DNA of 43,309 nt from a virus: positions 1 to 43,309 of the IMG/VR virus record IMGVR_UViG_3300028392_001847, one strand, 5' to 3'. This document shows positions 43,104 through 43,309 of this stretch, piece by piece. Both the position numbers and the translations under genes were made by a program. Each line of letters opens with the position of its first letter. Position 1 is the stretch's first letter. The notes under the pieces were generated by a model that saw only the letters and a program-made list of their open reading frames with translations, did no database searches and had not been told where the DNA came from.

Positions 43104-43309
43104 AGAGATAGTTGTAATCCCTTCAAAGTGAAGGCATTCTGGACCCGGGGGCAGTGCCCGGCAGGTCCACCATAAGCAGTTTGGGTCAGATGTTATAAGT
43201 CCATAGTGCATTCATATACAAGACTGTTTTTGATGGGCCTGACACAGTTTCGACAGGGTGAGATAATAGAGACGGCAACTCAGTAGGCGATGACTGTAAA
43301 TCAAGCAAA
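43104..43309 (+). ncRNA. ssrA: Circularly permuted two-piece tmRNA (partial, runs off the window)
   Basis: The acceptor piece comes first: a CCTTCA/TGAAGG stem, the T-arm CCGGG-GGCAGTG-CCCGG (43145-43161) with the atypical alphaproteobacterial T-loop, then CAGGTCC (43162-43168) and encoded ACCA. After an intervening segment (43173-43234) the coding piece begins GGGCCTGACACAGTTTCGAC; GGGCCTG (43235-43241) pairs with CAGGTCC in all 7 positions (one G-U) to form the acceptor stem. GCA at 43305-43307 after GTAAATCAA is the likely resume codon (Ala), followed by AA, fitting an Ala-Asn tag start. The rest lies outside. The 5' end is approximate. Confidence 0.92.

Noticed and set aside
1-43309. The window as part of a bacterial chromosome, given dnaK, iscU, clpS and transporter genes
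   Set aside because: Late TAAATA motifs, fibre and PAAR proteins, wall hydrolases, ATGA-packed small genes and the phage-style nrd block run through all regions, including around the metabolic genes.
1-43309. CRISPR arrays, insertion sequences or integrase/att sites
   Set aside because: I saw no regularly spaced repeats, transposase or integrase motifs, or paired terminal repeats.

Overview
The window looks like part of a large T4-like (myovirus-type) phage genome that probably infects an alphaproteobacterium, most likely an aquatic one. The phage reading rests on dense, overlapping genes (many ATGA junctions), recurrent T4-type late-promoter motifs (TAAATA) upstream of genes, two beta-helix fibre-like proteins, a PAAR tail tip, cell-wall hydrolases, a phage-style nrdA/nrdB/glutaredoxin block and many small unclassified proteins. 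The host inference rests on a circularly permuted, two-piece tmRNA of alphaproteobacterial type at the right edge, ROSE-like RNA thermometers, and a plcP-agt lipid gene pair typical of marine alphaproteobacteria. No capsid, portal or terminase gene lies here, so this is a mixed accessory and late-gene section.

Layout: 78-1565 is a minus-strand block (small proteins and an alpha/beta hydrolase). 1660-9148 (+) holds nucleotidyltransferase-like proteins, probable virion proteins and a tandem pair of 2-oxoglutarate/Fe(II) oxygenases. 9204-17754 (+) carries a PD-(D/E)XK nuclease, a fibre, nrdA, an SGNH hydrolase, nrdB, a methyltransferase, a glutaredoxin and the PAAR protein. 17823-24671 (+) has a histone H1-like protein, IscU and IscA, a SleB-type hydrolase with a holin candidate, a membrane protein with a dnaX-like frameshift signal, ribosomal protein S21, a DEDD exonuclease and a MazG-like protein. 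24737-28702 (+) is a proteostasis and bilin block: dnaK, hsp20, clpS, heme oxygenase and ferredoxin-dependent bilin reductase. 31250-34861 (+) is an amino-acid block: binding protein, DAACS symporter, membrane protein and Asp/Glu racemase. 35223-39843 (+) carries a second fibre, plcP, agt, a glutamine-amidotransferase-like protein and a GH19-like hydrolase. 39845-42784 (-) has a fatty-acid desaturase, two paralogous small proteins, a glycosyltransferase and a DUF4337-like protein. 42891 to the end (+) holds a cold-shock protein and the start of the permuted ssrA gene.

Taken together the genes suggest a phage that takes over host metabolism on several fronts: deoxynucleotide supply, Fe-S and iron handling, protein folding and N-degron turnover under temperature control, translation (S21, tmRNA, Csp), amino-acid uptake, and membrane-lipid remodelling that would free phosphate. 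Two promoter classes are visible: sigma70-like TTGACA/TATAAT with 16-17 bp spacers, and late TAAATA. Many TAAATA motifs and two sigma70-like -10 boxes sit only 4-7 nt before the start codon, implying leaderless mRNAs, whereas several virion-type genes have a late motif, a leader hairpin, a Shine-Dalgarno (SD) site and then the start. All functions are read from sequence motifs and family memory; no database search was run.
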